DNA from: Limnochordaceae bacterium
GTDB taxonomy: Bacteria > Bacillota > Limnochordia > Limnochordales > Geochordaceae
Assembly (NCBI GenBank): GCA_014896295.1
Contig: JADBKR010000007.1
Location: forward strand, 310,001 to 374,000
Direction: 5' to 3'
Length of the DNA: 64,000 nucleotides
Shown here: positions 17,478 through 26,672 of the stretch, piece by piece
Position numbering within the stretch: position 1 is the first letter of the stretch
Layout of the letters: each line of letters starts with the position of its first letter
The notes under the pieces: generated by a model
Seen by the model: the letters and a program-made list of their open reading frames with translations, nothing else
The model's database searches: none
Told to the model about the DNA's origin: nothing
Made by a program: the position numbers and the translations under genes

Positions 17478-18524
17478 ATGGCGGTACCCACGATGCAGGC
17501 GGTCCGGTTCCACGAGCACGGAGGGCCGGAGGTGCTGCGGCTGGAGGAGGTTGCCATACCCCGGCCCGGCCCGGGCCAGGTGCGCGTACGGGTACGGGCT
17601 TGCGCCCTCAACCACCTGGACATCTGGAACCGGCGGGGCATCCCGGGCCGCAAGCTCTCCCTGCCCCGCATCCCGGGTGCCGACGTGGCCGGCGAGATCG
17701 ACGAGCTGGGCGCCGGCGTCTCCGGCCTGGAGGCCGGCTCCCGGGTCCTGGTCAACCCGGGCATCAGCTGCGGCCGGTGCGAGGCCTGTCTGTCGGGCCA
17801 GGACACCCTTTGCCCCCAGTACCACATCCTGGGTTCGCAGGTAGACGGCGGATACGCCCAGTACGTGATCGTCCCCGCGGCCAACGTGCTGCCCATGCCC
17901 CGTAACCTGTCGTTCGAGCAGGCGGCGGCCGTGCCCCTGGTCTTCCTCACGGCCTGGCACATGCTCGTGACGCTGGCCCGGGTCCGACCGGGCGAAACGG
18001 TGCTGGTCTGGGGCGCCGGCAGCGGAGTGGGCTCGGCCGCCATCCAGATCGCCCGCCTCCTGGGCGCCCGCGTCTTCGCCACCGTCGGCAGCGACGACAA
18101 GATGGAGAGAGCCCGCCACCTCGGGGCGGACGTGGTGCTCCACCACGGCCGCCAGCACGTCGACGAGGAGATACGCTCCCTCACCGGCCGCCGCGGCGTC
18201 GACGTGGTCGTGGAGCACGTGGGGCAGGCGACGTGGGAGAAGAGCATCCGCAGCCTCACCCACGGCGGGCGGCTGGTCACCTGCGGGGCCACGACCGGTT
18301 ACGAGGGGCTGACCGACATCCGCTACCTGTTCTCTCGCCAGCTGCGCCTCTTCGGCTCGTACATGGGCAGCAAGGCCGAGCTGCTCCAGCTCATGCCGTT
18401 CGTAGAGCGCGGCCAGCTCAAGCCCGTCGTGGACCGGGTGTGGCCGCTGGCCGAAGCGGCGCAGGCCCACCGGTGGATGGAGGAACGGCGCCACTTCGGC
18501 AAACTGGTGCTCACCATCCCCTGA
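17478..18524 (+). CDS. Zinc-dependent alcohol dehydrogenase/quinone reductase family
   Basis: 348 residues. A GroES-like N-terminal domain has the structural-zinc cluster (NPGISCGRCEACLSGQ then TLCPQ). The Rossmann domain has VWGAGSGVGSAAIQIA. It oxidises an alcohol or reduces a quinone/enone with NAD(P)H; the substrate is unknown. Ends six bases from the convergent FAH gene. Confidence 0.9.
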   Translation: MAVPTMQAVRFHEHGGPEVLRLEEVAIPRPGPGQVRVRVRACALNHLDIWNRRGIPGRKLSLPRIPGADVAGEIDELGAGVSGLEAGSRVLVNPGISCGRCEACLSGQDTLCPQYHILGSQVDGGYAQYVIVPAANVLPMPRNLSFEQAAAVPLVFLTAWHMLVTLARVRPGETVLVWGAGSGVGSAAIQIARLLGARVFATVGSDDKMERARHLGADVVLHHGRQHVDEEIRSLTGRRGVDVVVEHVGQATWEKSIRSLTHGGRLVTCGATTGYEGLTDIRYLFSRQLRLFGSYMGSKAELLQLMPFVERGQLKPVVDRVWPLAEAAQAHRWMEERRHFGKLVLTIP

Positions 18525-18530
18525 CGCCCG

Positions 18531-19478
18531 TCATCCGGGCCAGCGGACGTCCAGGTCGAGGGCGCTTGCTTCCGCGGCTCGCACGACCGGGTTGACGAGC
18601 CGGCCGATCCGCTCGATCTCCACCTCGACGACGTCGCCGGGCTTGAGGAAGACCGGGGGTTTGCGGTAAACCCCCACCCCGTCGGGCGTCCCCGTGGCCA
18701 GCACGTCGCCGGGCTCCAGGGTGATGCCCTGGGAGATGAAGGCCAAAAGGGCGCGTACGGGAAAGATCATCTCGGCCGTGGAGGAGTCCTGGTAGGCGAC
18801 GCCGTTGACCCGGCAAACAATGCGAAGCTTCTGCGGATCCGGGATCTCGTCCGCGGTCGCCACCCACGGCCCCATGGGCGCGAACGTATCCTGCGACTTG
18901 CCGCGGACCCACTGGCCGTCCCCTTTCTGGTAGTCCCGGGCCGTCACGTCGTTGAACGTGGTGTACCCGAAGACCGCCTCCAGGGCCGTCGCGTCCGCGA
19001 GCCTCCGGCTTCGCCGGCCGATGATCACCGCGAGCTCGGCCTCGAAGTCGACCTGGTCGCTCCCCTCGGCCATGGCGATGGGCCTGCGGTGAGCGTTGTA
19101 CGCGTTGGGCCACTTGGCGAAGAGGATGGGCCGTTTGGGAGGATCGACGTGCTGCTCGCGGCAGTGGTCCCAGTAATTGAGCCCGATGCACATCACCTTG
19201 GACGGCACCACGGGCGGCAGCCACTCGATCTCGGGCGCCTCGGGGTCGAGGATCTCCCCGTAGCGCCCCTGCTCGGCCGCCTCCACCAGGCGTCGCACCG
19301 CCTCCATGGGACGCCGGTCCCCGGCCCCCCAGGCCCGGATGAGACCGATGAGGCTCAGCGGGAGCTCTCCGGTCGACCATCCCGGCGTGCGAGCGGCCTG
19401 CGTCACGTCCACCATCCCTGCGCCCGCGCGCACCACGAGGTGCGCCTCGCCGCCCCTGTGGATCGTTGCCAGCTTCAA
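18531..19478 (-). CDS. Fumarylacetoacetate hydrolase family protein
   Basis: 315 residues. CIGLNYWDHC, DQVDFEAELAVIIG (metal-binding acidic residues), GYTTFNDVTARDYQ and LATGTPDGVGVYRKPP are characteristic of the FAH C-terminal domain. These enzymes cleave C-C bonds of acylpyruvates or isomerise/decarboxylate catechol breakdown products; the exact reaction here is open. It is preceded by ilvD 43 bases away in the same direction. Confidence 0.9.
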   Translation of the reverse strand: MKLATIHRGGEAHLVVRAGAGMVDVTQAARTPGWSTGELPLSLIGLIRAWGAGDRRPMEAVRRLVEAAEQGRYGEILDPEAPEIEWLPPVVPSKVMCIGLNYWDHCREQHVDPPKRPILFAKWPNAYNAHRRPIAMAEGSDQVDFEAELAVIIGRRSRRLADATALEAVFGYTTFNDVTARDYQKGDGQWVRGKSQDTFAPMGPWVATADEIPDPQKLRIVCRVNGVAYQDSSTAEMIFPVRALLAFISQGITLEPGDVLATGTPDGVGVYRKPPVFLKPGDVVEVEIERIGRLVNPVVRAAEASALDLDVRWPG

Positions 19479-19521
19479 CCCCGGTCCCTCCTCTTCGGCG
19501 GCTCATGCCCGCTCCGGTGGC

Positions 19522-21185
19522 TCATGCCCGAAGCACGGCTCCGGTGTTGGCCGAGGTGACCATCCGCACGTAGCGCCCCAGCCACCCCCGCGTGATACGG
19601 GGCGCCGGCGGCTCCCAGCGGGCACGTCGACGCTCCAGCTCGTCGTCCGAGACGAGGATCTCCAGCCGGCGCTCCCGCAGGTCGACCCGGATCGGATCTC
19701 CGTCCCGGACCAGCGCCAGCGGCCCTCCCTCCGCCGCCTCGGGCGACACGTGGCCCACGCAGATCCCCCGCGTGCCGCCCGAAAACCGCCCATCCGTCAC
19801 CAGCGCCACCCTGGTCCCCAGCCCCATCCCCACGATGGCCGAGGTCGGGGCCAGCATCTCCGGCATTCCGGGTCCGCCCCGCGGGCCCTCGTAGCGGATG
19901 ACCACCACGTGGCCCGGGCGCACCTTACCGGCTTTGATGCCGTCCAGGGCCTCCTGCTCGCCGTCGAACACGATGGCCGGTCCTCGTGCCCGTCGATCCC
20001 TGGCTCGACCGCTCCCGTCTTGATGAGCGCCCCGTGGGGCGCCAGGTTGCCCCACAAGACGGCCAGCCCGCCGATCGGGCTGTGCGCCCGCTCCAGCGGC
20101 CGGATCACCTCGGGGTCCCGGATCTCGGCAGCGTCGGCGATCTGCCCGATGGTGCGGCCGTCCACCGTCGGGCGATCCCGGTGGAGCAGGCCCGGGATGC
20201 GGGAAAGCTCCTTGAGGATGGCGGGGATGCCGCCGGCCCGGTGCACGTCCTCCATGTGCCAGCGGGAAGCCGGGCTCACCTTGGCGAGGTGCGGCACCCG
20301 GTCGGCGAGCCGGTTGAGCCGCTCCAGAGGGTAGTCGATGCCCGCCTCGTGAGCCAGGGCCAGGGCGTGGAGCACGGTGTTGGTGCTCCCCCCCATGGCC
20401 ATGTCCAGCGCGAAGGCGTTGTCCAGCGACTCGGCGTCGACGATGTCGAGAAACTTGACGTCCTGCTCGACCAGCTCCACGATGCGCCGGGCGGCCCGGC
20501 GGGCCAGGTCCTCGCGTTCGGCGGTGCGGGCCAGGGCCGTGCCGTTGCCGGGCAGCGCCACGCCCAGCGCCTCGGAGAGGCAGTTCATGGAATTGGCGGT
20601 GAACATGCCCGAGCACGAGCCACAGCTCGGGCAGGCGGCCGCCTCGATGCGGTAGAGCTCGTCGGCGCTGATGCGGCCGGCCTGCACGGCCCCCACGCCC
20701 TCGAAGACCGAGATGAGGTCGATGGCCCGCCCGTCGAGCCTCCCCGCCGCCATCGGGCCGCCGCTGACGAAGATCGTGGGGATGTTGAGCCGTGCCGCGG
20801 CCATCAGCATCCCGGGGACGACCTTGTCGCAGTTGGGGATGCAGACGATCCCGTCGAACCAGTGGGCCGCCACCATGGTCTCGACCGAGTCGGCGATGAG
20901 CTCCCGGCTCGCCAGCGAGTAGCGCATCCCGACGTGGCCCATCGCGATGCCGTCGTCGACGGCAATCGTGTTGAACTCGAAGGGCACGCCCCCTGCCTCC
21001 CGCACCGCCTCCTTGATCAGCCTGGCGAACTCCTGCAGATGCACGTGCCCGGGCACGATGTCCGCGTACGAGTTGACGATGCCGATGAACGGGCGGTCGA
21101 AGTCCCGCTCCGAAACCCCTGCGGCCCGCAGGAGGCTGCGGTGGGGCGCCCGGTCGATGCCCCGCTTGATGACGTCGCTGCGCAT
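19522..21185 (-). CDS. ilvD: Dihydroxy-acid dehydratase (one frameshift)
   Basis: About 554 residues when repaired. It dehydrates 2,3-dihydroxy acids in valine/isoleucine synthesis using an Fe-S cluster. The first frame carries [26 protein letters not shown] and [18 protein letters not shown] (cluster cysteines) up to [12 protein letters not shown]. The second carries [35 protein letters not shown] and GHVSPEA. The break is at 19981-19984, where one extra G (minus strand GAGGACC to GAGGGACC) restores the frame. The rest is perfectly conserved, so a consensus error is likely. Confidence 0.9.
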
Positions 21186-21268
21186 GCCGTCTCGAAGCCC
21201 CCCGAGCGGGGGCGCTGATCCCCCGAGAATGGCGCCAGGCTTCGCCTCGCCGCCGGGTGTTTCCTGCC

Positions 21269-21299
21269 GGCGGGCGCTCTTTGGTACGAGCGCTCCGCC
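21269..21299 (-). terminator. Strong hairpin between the radical SAM gene and ilvD
   Basis: The stem pairs GGCGG and GCGCTC with GAGCGC and CCGCC around an 8-base loop, with one bulged base. It directly follows the radical SAM stop in the 114-base leader of ilvD. No T-run follows. It could be a terminator, a processing site or part of an ilvD attenuator; no T-box or leader peptide was recognised. Confidence 0.4.
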
Positions 21300-22490
21300 T
21301 CAGTACAAGAACTCCTCGACGAAGTAGTACGACCACCGGGCGCCTCGCCCGAGCCGCACGCCCGACAGGATGGCCTCGGCCTGCTGGCGTACTTCGGCCG
21401 GGCCGAGCGGCTCGATCCCGGCCTGCGCCGCCACGAAAGCGTACGGCGCCTGTGGCGGTACGACGAGCGGCGAGAGGAGCAGCTGGTCGCCCCGGCCGAG
21501 GCCGGCCGCGTTGACCAGCGCGATGCTCTGGCGCACGTGCTCTTGCGCGAACGCGCGGCCGCCTGCTCCCAGGAGCAGGATGAGCCCCACCCCGAGGCCG
21601 CCCTCCTTCATGGCGCGCACGGTCGCCAGGACGTCGGCGGCCGTCCCGGGCTTGTCGAGAAACCGCAGCACGCCGTCGCTGCCCGACTCGGCCCCTACGT
21701 AGACGCGCCGCAGGCCGGCCTCGCCCAGCTCGGCCCACTGGGGAGCCTGCTTGCGCCTCCCGCTGAAGGCGTCCAGGAAGCCGAACACCTCACGGCCCTC
21801 CAGCGCCTCCCGTACGGCGGCCAGAGCGTCGACCAGGCGCGCGGCCGGCAGGACCAGCGCGTTGGCGTCACCCAGGAAGACGGTGTGGCGGCGCAAGAGG
21901 CCGGCCCCGAAAAAGGCCTTCACTTCCTGGATGTGGCGGCGCAACGCCTCCGGCGAGCGGACCTCGAAGCGCCGGTCCCGGTAAAAGGTGCAGAAGGTGC
22001 ACCGGTTGTACCAGCATCCCGAGGTCAGCTGCACGACGATCGAGAGGTACTGGTCGGGCGGCAGGATCCCGATGGGCCGGTAAACCGCCGCAAAGCGCCT
22101 GGCGTCGTCCTCGAGCGCGTCGAAGTCGAGGGCGGGCACCGCCGGGTACCCTCCCTCTCGGGCTCGGGCGGCGGTCCGGCACGCCAGGTCGACCACGTCT
22201 CGGGCTTCGGCTGCGCTCAGGTGGCGTCGCAGCCGCCGGGAGAGCCCTGGGGCGCCGGGCAGGCGCCGCCGCTCCAGGAAACGGTTGTCGAGCCCGCGCC
22301 GGTACCCGACCCCGTCGACGAAGGCCTCCAGCAGCCGCCCCTCCAGGTCGAAGGTGAAAAGCCGCCGGCTTCCCTCGCCCACGATGGCGTGATCGCTTTC
22401 CAGGCGGGCCCAGGGCCCCCGGGGCAGCGGGTCGTCCTGGGACAGCTGGGACAGCACCTTGCCCCGCGGCAGCGGCTCACTCGTAGGCAT
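21300..22490 (-). CDS. Radical SAM protein
   Basis: 396 residues. The cluster motif is [15 protein letters not shown] (CX4CX2C), as in the GCxxNxCTFC group of radical SAM proteins. [21 protein letters not shown] and [10 protein letters not shown] complete the partial TIM barrel. About 150 N-terminal residues have no recognised domain. The reaction is unknown. It overlaps the 3' end of thyX by 14 bases, so the two are probably co-transcribed. Confidence 0.85.
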   Translation of the reverse strand: MPTSEPLPRGKVLSQLSQDDPLPRGPWARLESDHAIVGEGSRRLFTFDLEGRLLEAFVDGVGYRRGLDNRFLERRRLPGAPGLSRRLRRHLSAAEARDVVDLACRTAARAREGGYPAVPALDFDALEDDARRFAAVYRPIGILPPDQYLSIVVQLTSGCWYNRCTFCTFYRDRRFEVRSPEALRRHIQEVKAFFGAGLLRRHTVFLGDANALVLPAARLVDALAAVREALEGREVFGFLDAFSGRRKQAPQWAELGEAGLRRVYVGAESGSDGVLRFLDKPGTAADVLATVRAMKEGGLGVGLILLLGAGGRAFAQEHVRQSIALVNAAGLGRGDQLLLSPLVVPPQAPYAFVAAQAGIEPLGPAEVRQQAEAILSGVRLGRGARWSYYFVEEFLY

Positions 22491-23229
22491 AGCCCGGCTC
22501 GGCCACCTCCGAGCCGTCGTCCTGGCGGCGGATCGTGAAGTCGCCGAAGACCGCGGGCGCCTGCTCCTGAAGGATCTTGAGAACGGCGATGGCCACCCGC
22601 CGGATCTCTGCTTCGGCGTGCTCGCTCGCCCGCATGCGCACGAAGTGGCGCCAGGCGCGGAAGTTGCCCGTCATGACCAGGGCCGTCTCGGTGGCGTTGG
22701 GCAGCACCGAGCGAGCCGCCTGGCGGGCGAGCTTGCGGCGCAGCGACGGGTCGTCGACGTGGGCGTAGCGGGCCCGCAGCCGCTCCACCAATCGCGCGTA
22801 AGCCTCCTTGGACGCCCGGGTCACGCTCTCGGCGATCGCTTGCGCCTCGGGGTCGCCTTCGAGCGCGGGCGGGAGCACCATGCGGGCCTCGGCTTCGTTG
22901 ACGAACCGCTGGCTGACCTGGCTGTAGCTGAAGTGGCGATGGCGCACGATCTCGTGCGAACAGGAGCGGGAGATGCCCTCGATGAGGAAGCTGGCGCTGG
23001 CGTGCTCGATGACGGAGAGGTGCCCCTGCGCCAGGAGGTGGCCGATGTACTCGGCGTTGGCGCGCCCGCTCGGGTTGTGGAAGGAGCGGTAGCACAGCCT
23101 GCCTGCGAATTCGATGAGCCGCTGGGCCGGGTTGTCGGTATCGGTCTCCCACTCGATATGGGAGGGGGGCGTGAACTGGGTGACCGCCAGGAGCGTCACC
23201 CTCGGCTCGTGGATCCAGGCCTCGGCCAT
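22477..23229 (-). CDS. thyX: Flavin-dependent thymidylate synthase
   Basis: 250 residues. HEIVRHRHFSYSQVSQR holds the ThyX motif RHRX7S that binds dUMP and FAD. EFAGRLCYRS, SVIEHASASFLIEG and LVMTGNFRAWRHFVRMR are also conserved. It makes dTMP from dUMP with methylene-tetrahydrofolate and FAD/NADPH. The start ATG at 23229 is clear. Divergent from dxr. Confidence 0.95.
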   Translation of the reverse strand: MAEAWIHEPRVTLLAVTQFTPPSHIEWETDTDNPAQRLIEFAGRLCYRSFHNPSGRANAEYIGHLLAQGHLSVIEHASASFLIEGISRSCSHEIVRHRHFSYSQVSQRFVNEAEARMVLPPALEGDPEAQAIAESVTRASKEAYARLVERLRARYAHVDDPSLRRKLARQAARSVLPNATETALVMTGNFRAWRHFVRMRASEHAEAEIRRVAIAVLKILQEQAPAVFGDFTIRRQDDGSEVAEPGYAYE

Positions 23230-23269
23230 CGCTCGTACGCCTTCCTTCCTCGGACCCGCTCCGGCTCTA

Positions 23270-23278
23270 TGGTACAAT
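23270..23278 (+). promoter_or_regulatory. Extended -10 promoter candidate for dxr
   Basis: TGG-TACAAT has the TGN extension before a near-consensus -10. No -35 is evident. The start would lie about 15 bases before the GTG at 23299. Confidence 0.35.
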
Positions 23279-23298
23279 GCCCGGCGGGAGGGATCACG

Positions 23299-24492
23299 GT
23301 GACCCGCCCCAGGCGCCTGGCCATCCTCGGCAGCACCGGCTCTCTCGGCATCCAAGCCCTGGAGATCTGCCAGCGTTTCCCCGACCGCTTCGACGTCGTG
23401 GCCCTGGGCGCCTCCGGAGCGCGGCCCGAGCTGCTGGCCCGGCAGGCGCAGCGGTTTGGCGCGCGATGGGTGGCCATCACCCGCGAGCAGGCCGTAGAGC
23501 GGCTCCGCTCCGCCGGCGTCTCGCCGCCGGCTCACGTGATCGTGGCCGGGCCGGACGCCCTCGAGCAGGTCGCGGCCCTTCCGGACCTCGACCTGGTGGT
23601 CGTCCTGACGGTGGGGCTCGCCGGCCTCGGGCCGACCCTGGCCGCCCTGCGCGCCGGCCACCCCGTGGCCCTCGCCAACAAAGAGGTGCTGGTCGCCGCG
23701 GGGGAGCTCATGCCGGTCGCAGAGCTCGTACGAAGCGGCCGCATCCTTCCCGTCGACTCGGAGCACTCCGCGATCTGGCAGAGCCTGCTGGGGGAGAGCC
23801 CGCTCCAGGTGCGCCGGCTCTGGTTGACCGCTTCGGGCGGCCCGTTTTGGGGATGGAGCGCCGACCAGCTGCGGCAGGTCACGCCCCAGCAAGCCCTGGC
23901 CCATCCGACCTGGCGCATGGGGCCCCGGGTGACCGTCGACTCGGCGACGCTCGTCAACAAAGGGTTCGAGGTGATCGAGGCGCACCATCTGTTCGGCGTC
24001 GGCTACGACGCCATCGGGGTCGTCGTGCACCGCCAGAGCGTCGTCCACTCCATGGTGGAGTTCGCCGACGGCTCCGTCAAAGCGCAACTCAGCCTGCCCG
24101 ACATGCGCCTGCCCATCCTCTTCGCCCTGAGCTATCCCGAGCGCCTGGCGTACGACGGCGTGCCGCCCCTGTGGGGAGACGGGACCCCCGTCGCCTTGAG
24201 CTTCCAGCCCTTGCGCCCGGGCGAGGAGCCCAGGGGCATCGCTCTGGCCCGGCAGGCGGCGCAGTACGGCCGCACTTATCCCGCCGTGCTCGCGGCGGCG
24301 GACGAGGTCGCCGTGGACGCCTTCCTGCAGGGCCGGCTGCCCTTCGACCGTATCCTCGACGTGGTCGAGGCGACGCTCCAGGCCCACGATCCCGAGCGCG
24401 GGCCCCTCACGCTGCAGGCCGTGCGCGCGGCGGACGCCTGGGCGACGAAGACGGCGAGGGAGCGTTGCACAACCTTAACAGCTTCTTCTTGA
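23299..24492 (+). CDS. dxr: 1-deoxy-D-xylulose 5-phosphate reductoisomerase
   Basis: 397 residues. NADPH loop ILGSTGSLG, ALANKEVLVAAGE, the metal/substrate motif PVDSEHSAIWQ, TASGGPF and NKGFEVIEAHHLF are diagnostic. It converts DXP to MEP in the non-mevalonate isoprenoid pathway. GTG 23299 is chosen for GGGAGGG six bases upstream; ATG 23269 in frame would overlap the -10 box. Confidence 0.93.
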   Translation: MTRPRRLAILGSTGSLGIQALEICQRFPDRFDVVALGASGARPELLARQAQRFGARWVAITREQAVERLRSAGVSPPAHVIVAGPDALEQVAALPDLDLVVVLTVGLAGLGPTLAALRAGHPVALANKEVLVAAGELMPVAELVRSGRILPVDSEHSAIWQSLLGESPLQVRRLWLTASGGPFWGWSADQLRQVTPQQALAHPTWRMGPRVTVDSATLVNKGFEVIEAHHLFGVGYDAIGVVVHRQSVVHSMVEFADGSVKAQLSLPDMRLPILFALSYPERLAYDGVPPLWGDGTPVALSFQPLRPGEEPRGIALARQAAQYGRTYPAVLAAADEVAVDAFLQGRLPFDRILDVVEATLQAHDPERGPLTLQAVRAADAWATKTARERCTTLTASS

Positions 24493-24601
24493 CGTCGCAA
24501 TGCGGGGCAAAGCAAACGCAACACCCCGGGGCGATCCTGTCCTTGGCTCCGACAAGTGAACTCCCTCGGTCCCTCAACGCGTCGGACACCCGTCCCCCAG
24601 G

Positions 24602-24631
24602 GAAGTGGCCCGCCAGGCGGCGGGCCACTTC
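24602..24631 (+). terminator. 13-bp perfect hairpin downstream of dxr
   Basis: The arms at 24602-24614 and 24619-24631 are exact complements around a 4-base AGGC loop, 109 bases after the dxr stop. Only TCGTT follows, so this is a terminator of the G+C-rich type. The rest of the 277-base gap holds only the promoter at 24668. Confidence 0.55.
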
Positions 24632-24667
24632 TCGTTGGCGCGCCCGGCGCAGCCCACGCCCCGGCAT

Positions 24668-24696
24668 TTGTGGGACGGCCTTGAATACCGTACAAT
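24668..24696 (+). promoter_or_regulatory. Promoter candidate for htpX-pspAB
   Basis: TTGTGG (24668-24673), a 17-base spacer and TACAAT (24691-24696). It lies between the hairpin after dxr and the htpX start, giving a leader of about 65 bases. Confidence 0.5.
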
Positions 24697-24769
24697 GGTG
24701 ACCGAGCCCGGACATGACCGGGCGCCCGGGGGTGTCTCACCCAGCCGGTTCGCAGGAGGGATGGCATCG

Positions 24770-25693
24770 ATGGCCCGACCGATGCGGGTCACGGCGGATG
24801 CAGGGCTCACGGCGCGGATGATCCTGACCATGGTCCTGCTCGCCGCGGTCTATCTCTTTTTCGTCAGCGTGCTGCTGGCGTATGGGGTCGACACGGGGTT
24901 CATCGTGTTCTTCGTCGGGATCATGCTGCTCGTGCAGTACTACTTCTCCGACAAGATGGTCCTCTGGTCGGTGGGCGCGCGAGAGGTCAGCCCGGCGGAG
25001 GCTCCCGAGCTCCACGACATCGTAGGAAGGCTGGCCGCCCTGGCCGATCTCCCCAAGCCGCGCCTCGCCATCGTCCCCACCGACATTCCCAACGCCTTCG
25101 CCACGGGGCGCAGCCCCAGCGCGGCGGTGGTGGCCGTCACGCAGGGCCTGATGCGCCGGCTTTCCCGTCCCGAGCTCGAGGCGGTGCTGGCCCACGAGAT
25201 CACCCACGTCCGCAACCGTGACGTGGCCGTCATCACCCTGGCGAGCTTCTTCGCCACGGTGGCGGCCTTCCTGACGCGCCAGCTCATGTGGATGGGCTAC
25301 TGGGGGGTGCCGATGGGAGGCGGGCGCCGGGACGACCGGGAGGGCGGCACCAACGCCTGGATCATCATCTACCTGGTCTCCATGCTGGTCTACTTCGTCA
25401 GCTACATCCTCATCCGGGCGCTCTCCCGCTACCGCGAGTACGCGGCCGACCGCGGGGCGGCGTACCTCACCGGCGCGCCGTCCAACCTGGCGTCGGCCCT
25501 GATGAAGATCAGCGGCGTCATGGAGCGCATTCCGGCACAGGATCTGCGGCAGGCCGAGGCCCTCAACGCCTTTTTCATCATCCCGGCCATCAAGGGCTCG
25601 ACCATCGCCGAGCTCTTTTCCACGCACCCGTCGCTCGAAAACCGGCTGGCGTACTTGCGCAAGCTGGAGCTGGAGCTGGCCGGGCGGCGCTGA
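24770..25693 (+). CDS. htpX: HtpX-family membrane zinc metalloprotease
   Basis: 307 residues. Two N-terminal membrane helices, then the zinc motif VLAHEITHVRNRD, two more helices (IIYLVSMLVYFVSYIL) and the third ligand region YREYAADRGAA. It degrades damaged membrane proteins. The start is ATG 24770, nine bases after AGGAGGG, rather than 24761. The gene after it is pspAB and pspA converges on the pair, so an envelope-stress role is well supported. Confidence 0.92.
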   Translation: MARPMRVTADAGLTARMILTMVLLAAVYLFFVSVLLAYGVDTGFIVFFVGIMLLVQYYFSDKMVLWSVGAREVSPAEAPELHDIVGRLAALADLPKPRLAIVPTDIPNAFATGRSPSAAVVAVTQGLMRRLSRPELEAVLAHEITHVRNRDVAVITLASFFATVAAFLTRQLMWMGYWGVPMGGGRRDDREGGTNAWIIIYLVSMLVYFVSYILIRALSRYREYAADRGAAYLTGAPSNLASALMKISGVMERIPAQDLRQAEALNAFFIIPAIKGSTIAELFSTHPSLENRLAYLRKLELELAGRR

Positions 25694-25724
25694 GGCCGCG
25701 CAAAGGTAGGAGGCAGGCTGTCGG

Positions 25725-26360
25725 ATGGGCCTTCGCCAGTGGCTCGACGCCCTGATGGGCCGCCCGCGCCTGGTGCAAGCGAAGCCGGAGAAGCTCTTCG
25801 CTCTTTCCACCGCGCGCACGACGCTCGAGCAGGAGCTGGGTTGGATCCCGCAGGGGCGAGCGGGTATCTGCCTCAAGCCGGTGGTGACCGCCGACTACGC
25901 GAGCGCCCAGCAAGAGCTGGCCGAGCTGGTGCGCCTGGGGGCCGAGGAGACCAAGAGCCGCGTCGAGCTCCAGCGGGACAGCTTCGGGTACACCTGGATG
26001 ATCGCCGAGGACCCCGAGTTCGAGGATCTCGTGACGCTCGTCCACATGGCGGCCGACACGCTGGAGGAGAAGGGGTTCGGTACCCAGATCCTGTCGGCGG
26101 TCTTCCGATTCCGGCTGGCCGACGCCGTCCGCGGCATGGCAGGGATGGGAAGCGAGAGCACGGCCCCTGAGCGGATTTACCTCATCTACAACTACAAGCG
26201 GGGACGCTTCTACCCGTTCGTGCCCAAAGGCCCGGGCAAGGGTCCGGCCGACGGGCGCTACGAGAGCGGCGAGCTGCACGCAAGCGCCACGCTCTCGCGG
26301 GAGCTGCCCATCGAGCCGGACCCGTCCCGCTGGTACCCGCTGTGGGACTGCCCCGTCTGA
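25725..26360 (+). CDS. pspAB: PspA-associated protein PspAB
   Basis: 211 residues. MGLRQWLDALMGRP, LFALSTARTTLEQELGW, DSFGYTWMIAEDPEF and YLIYNYKRGRFYPF match the PspAB family as I know it, a soluble partner found next to htpX and pspA in Gram-positive lineages. Its biochemical function is not established. It lies 31 bases after htpX in the same operon and converges with pspAA. Confidence 0.8.
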   Translation: MGLRQWLDALMGRPRLVQAKPEKLFALSTARTTLEQELGWIPQGRAGICLKPVVTADYASAQQELAELVRLGAEETKSRVELQRDSFGYTWMIAEDPEFEDLVTLVHMAADTLEEKGFGTQILSAVFRFRLADAVRGMAGMGSESTAPERIYLIYNYKRGRFYPFVPKGPGKGPADGRYESGELHASATLSRELPIEPDPSRWYPLWDCPV

Positions 26361-26407
26361 GGGGCCTGGCGAAGGCTCCGGCACCTCCCGTCAGGGAGCC
26401 AGGTCCC
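26361..26407. terminator. Possible bidirectional terminator between pspAB and pspAA
   Basis: GGGGCCTGGC (26361-26370) can pair with GCCAGGTCCC (26398-26407) with one G-U pair and a long loop. It spans the gap between the convergent genes, but no T-run follows. Confidence 0.25.
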
Positions 26408-26672
26408 TGGGGTACCCGGCGAACAGATCCCGAGCCTCTTCCAGGGTGATGTCCGGCGGCGGCAGCACCAGGTCCGACTCCTTGAGCTCGCGGTCGTCGA
26501 GGCGGCGGCCGCGGGAACGGACGATGTCGAGCACGTTTGCCAGATGCCGGGCGAACGCCTGAGCGTCGGCGTGCTGGATGGCGTCGAGCATGGCGTTGTC
26601 CGCGGTGTCCAGCTCCGCCAGGGCCTGCCCGGTGAGCTCGTACTGCCCCTCGGTGGCAATCCGGATGATCAC
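26391..26672 (-). CDS. pspAA: PspA-associated protein PspAA
   Basis: 93 residues, starting GTG in a GTGA overlap with the pspA stop. IIRIATEGQYELTGQALAELD and the C-terminal DLFAGYPRDLAP fit the PspAA family, which accompanies PspA. It is thought to be a regulator or binding partner. The overlap implies translational coupling to pspA. Confidence 0.82.
   Translation of the reverse strand: MIIRIATEGQYELTGQALAELDTADNAMLDAIQHADAQAFARHLANVLDIVRSRGRRLDDRELKESDLVLPPPDITLEEARDLFAGYPRDLAP

Noticed and set aside
17297-18292. Upstream extension of the aminotransferase frame to a 735-codon frame
   Set aside because: The extra part is antisense to the zinc-dehydrogenase gene and has no homology; true family starts lie at 17296 or 17266.
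24493-24769. Small gene between dxr and htpX
   Set aside because: The short frames there lack ribosome sites and cross the 13-bp hairpin; the gap is better read as terminator plus promoter.
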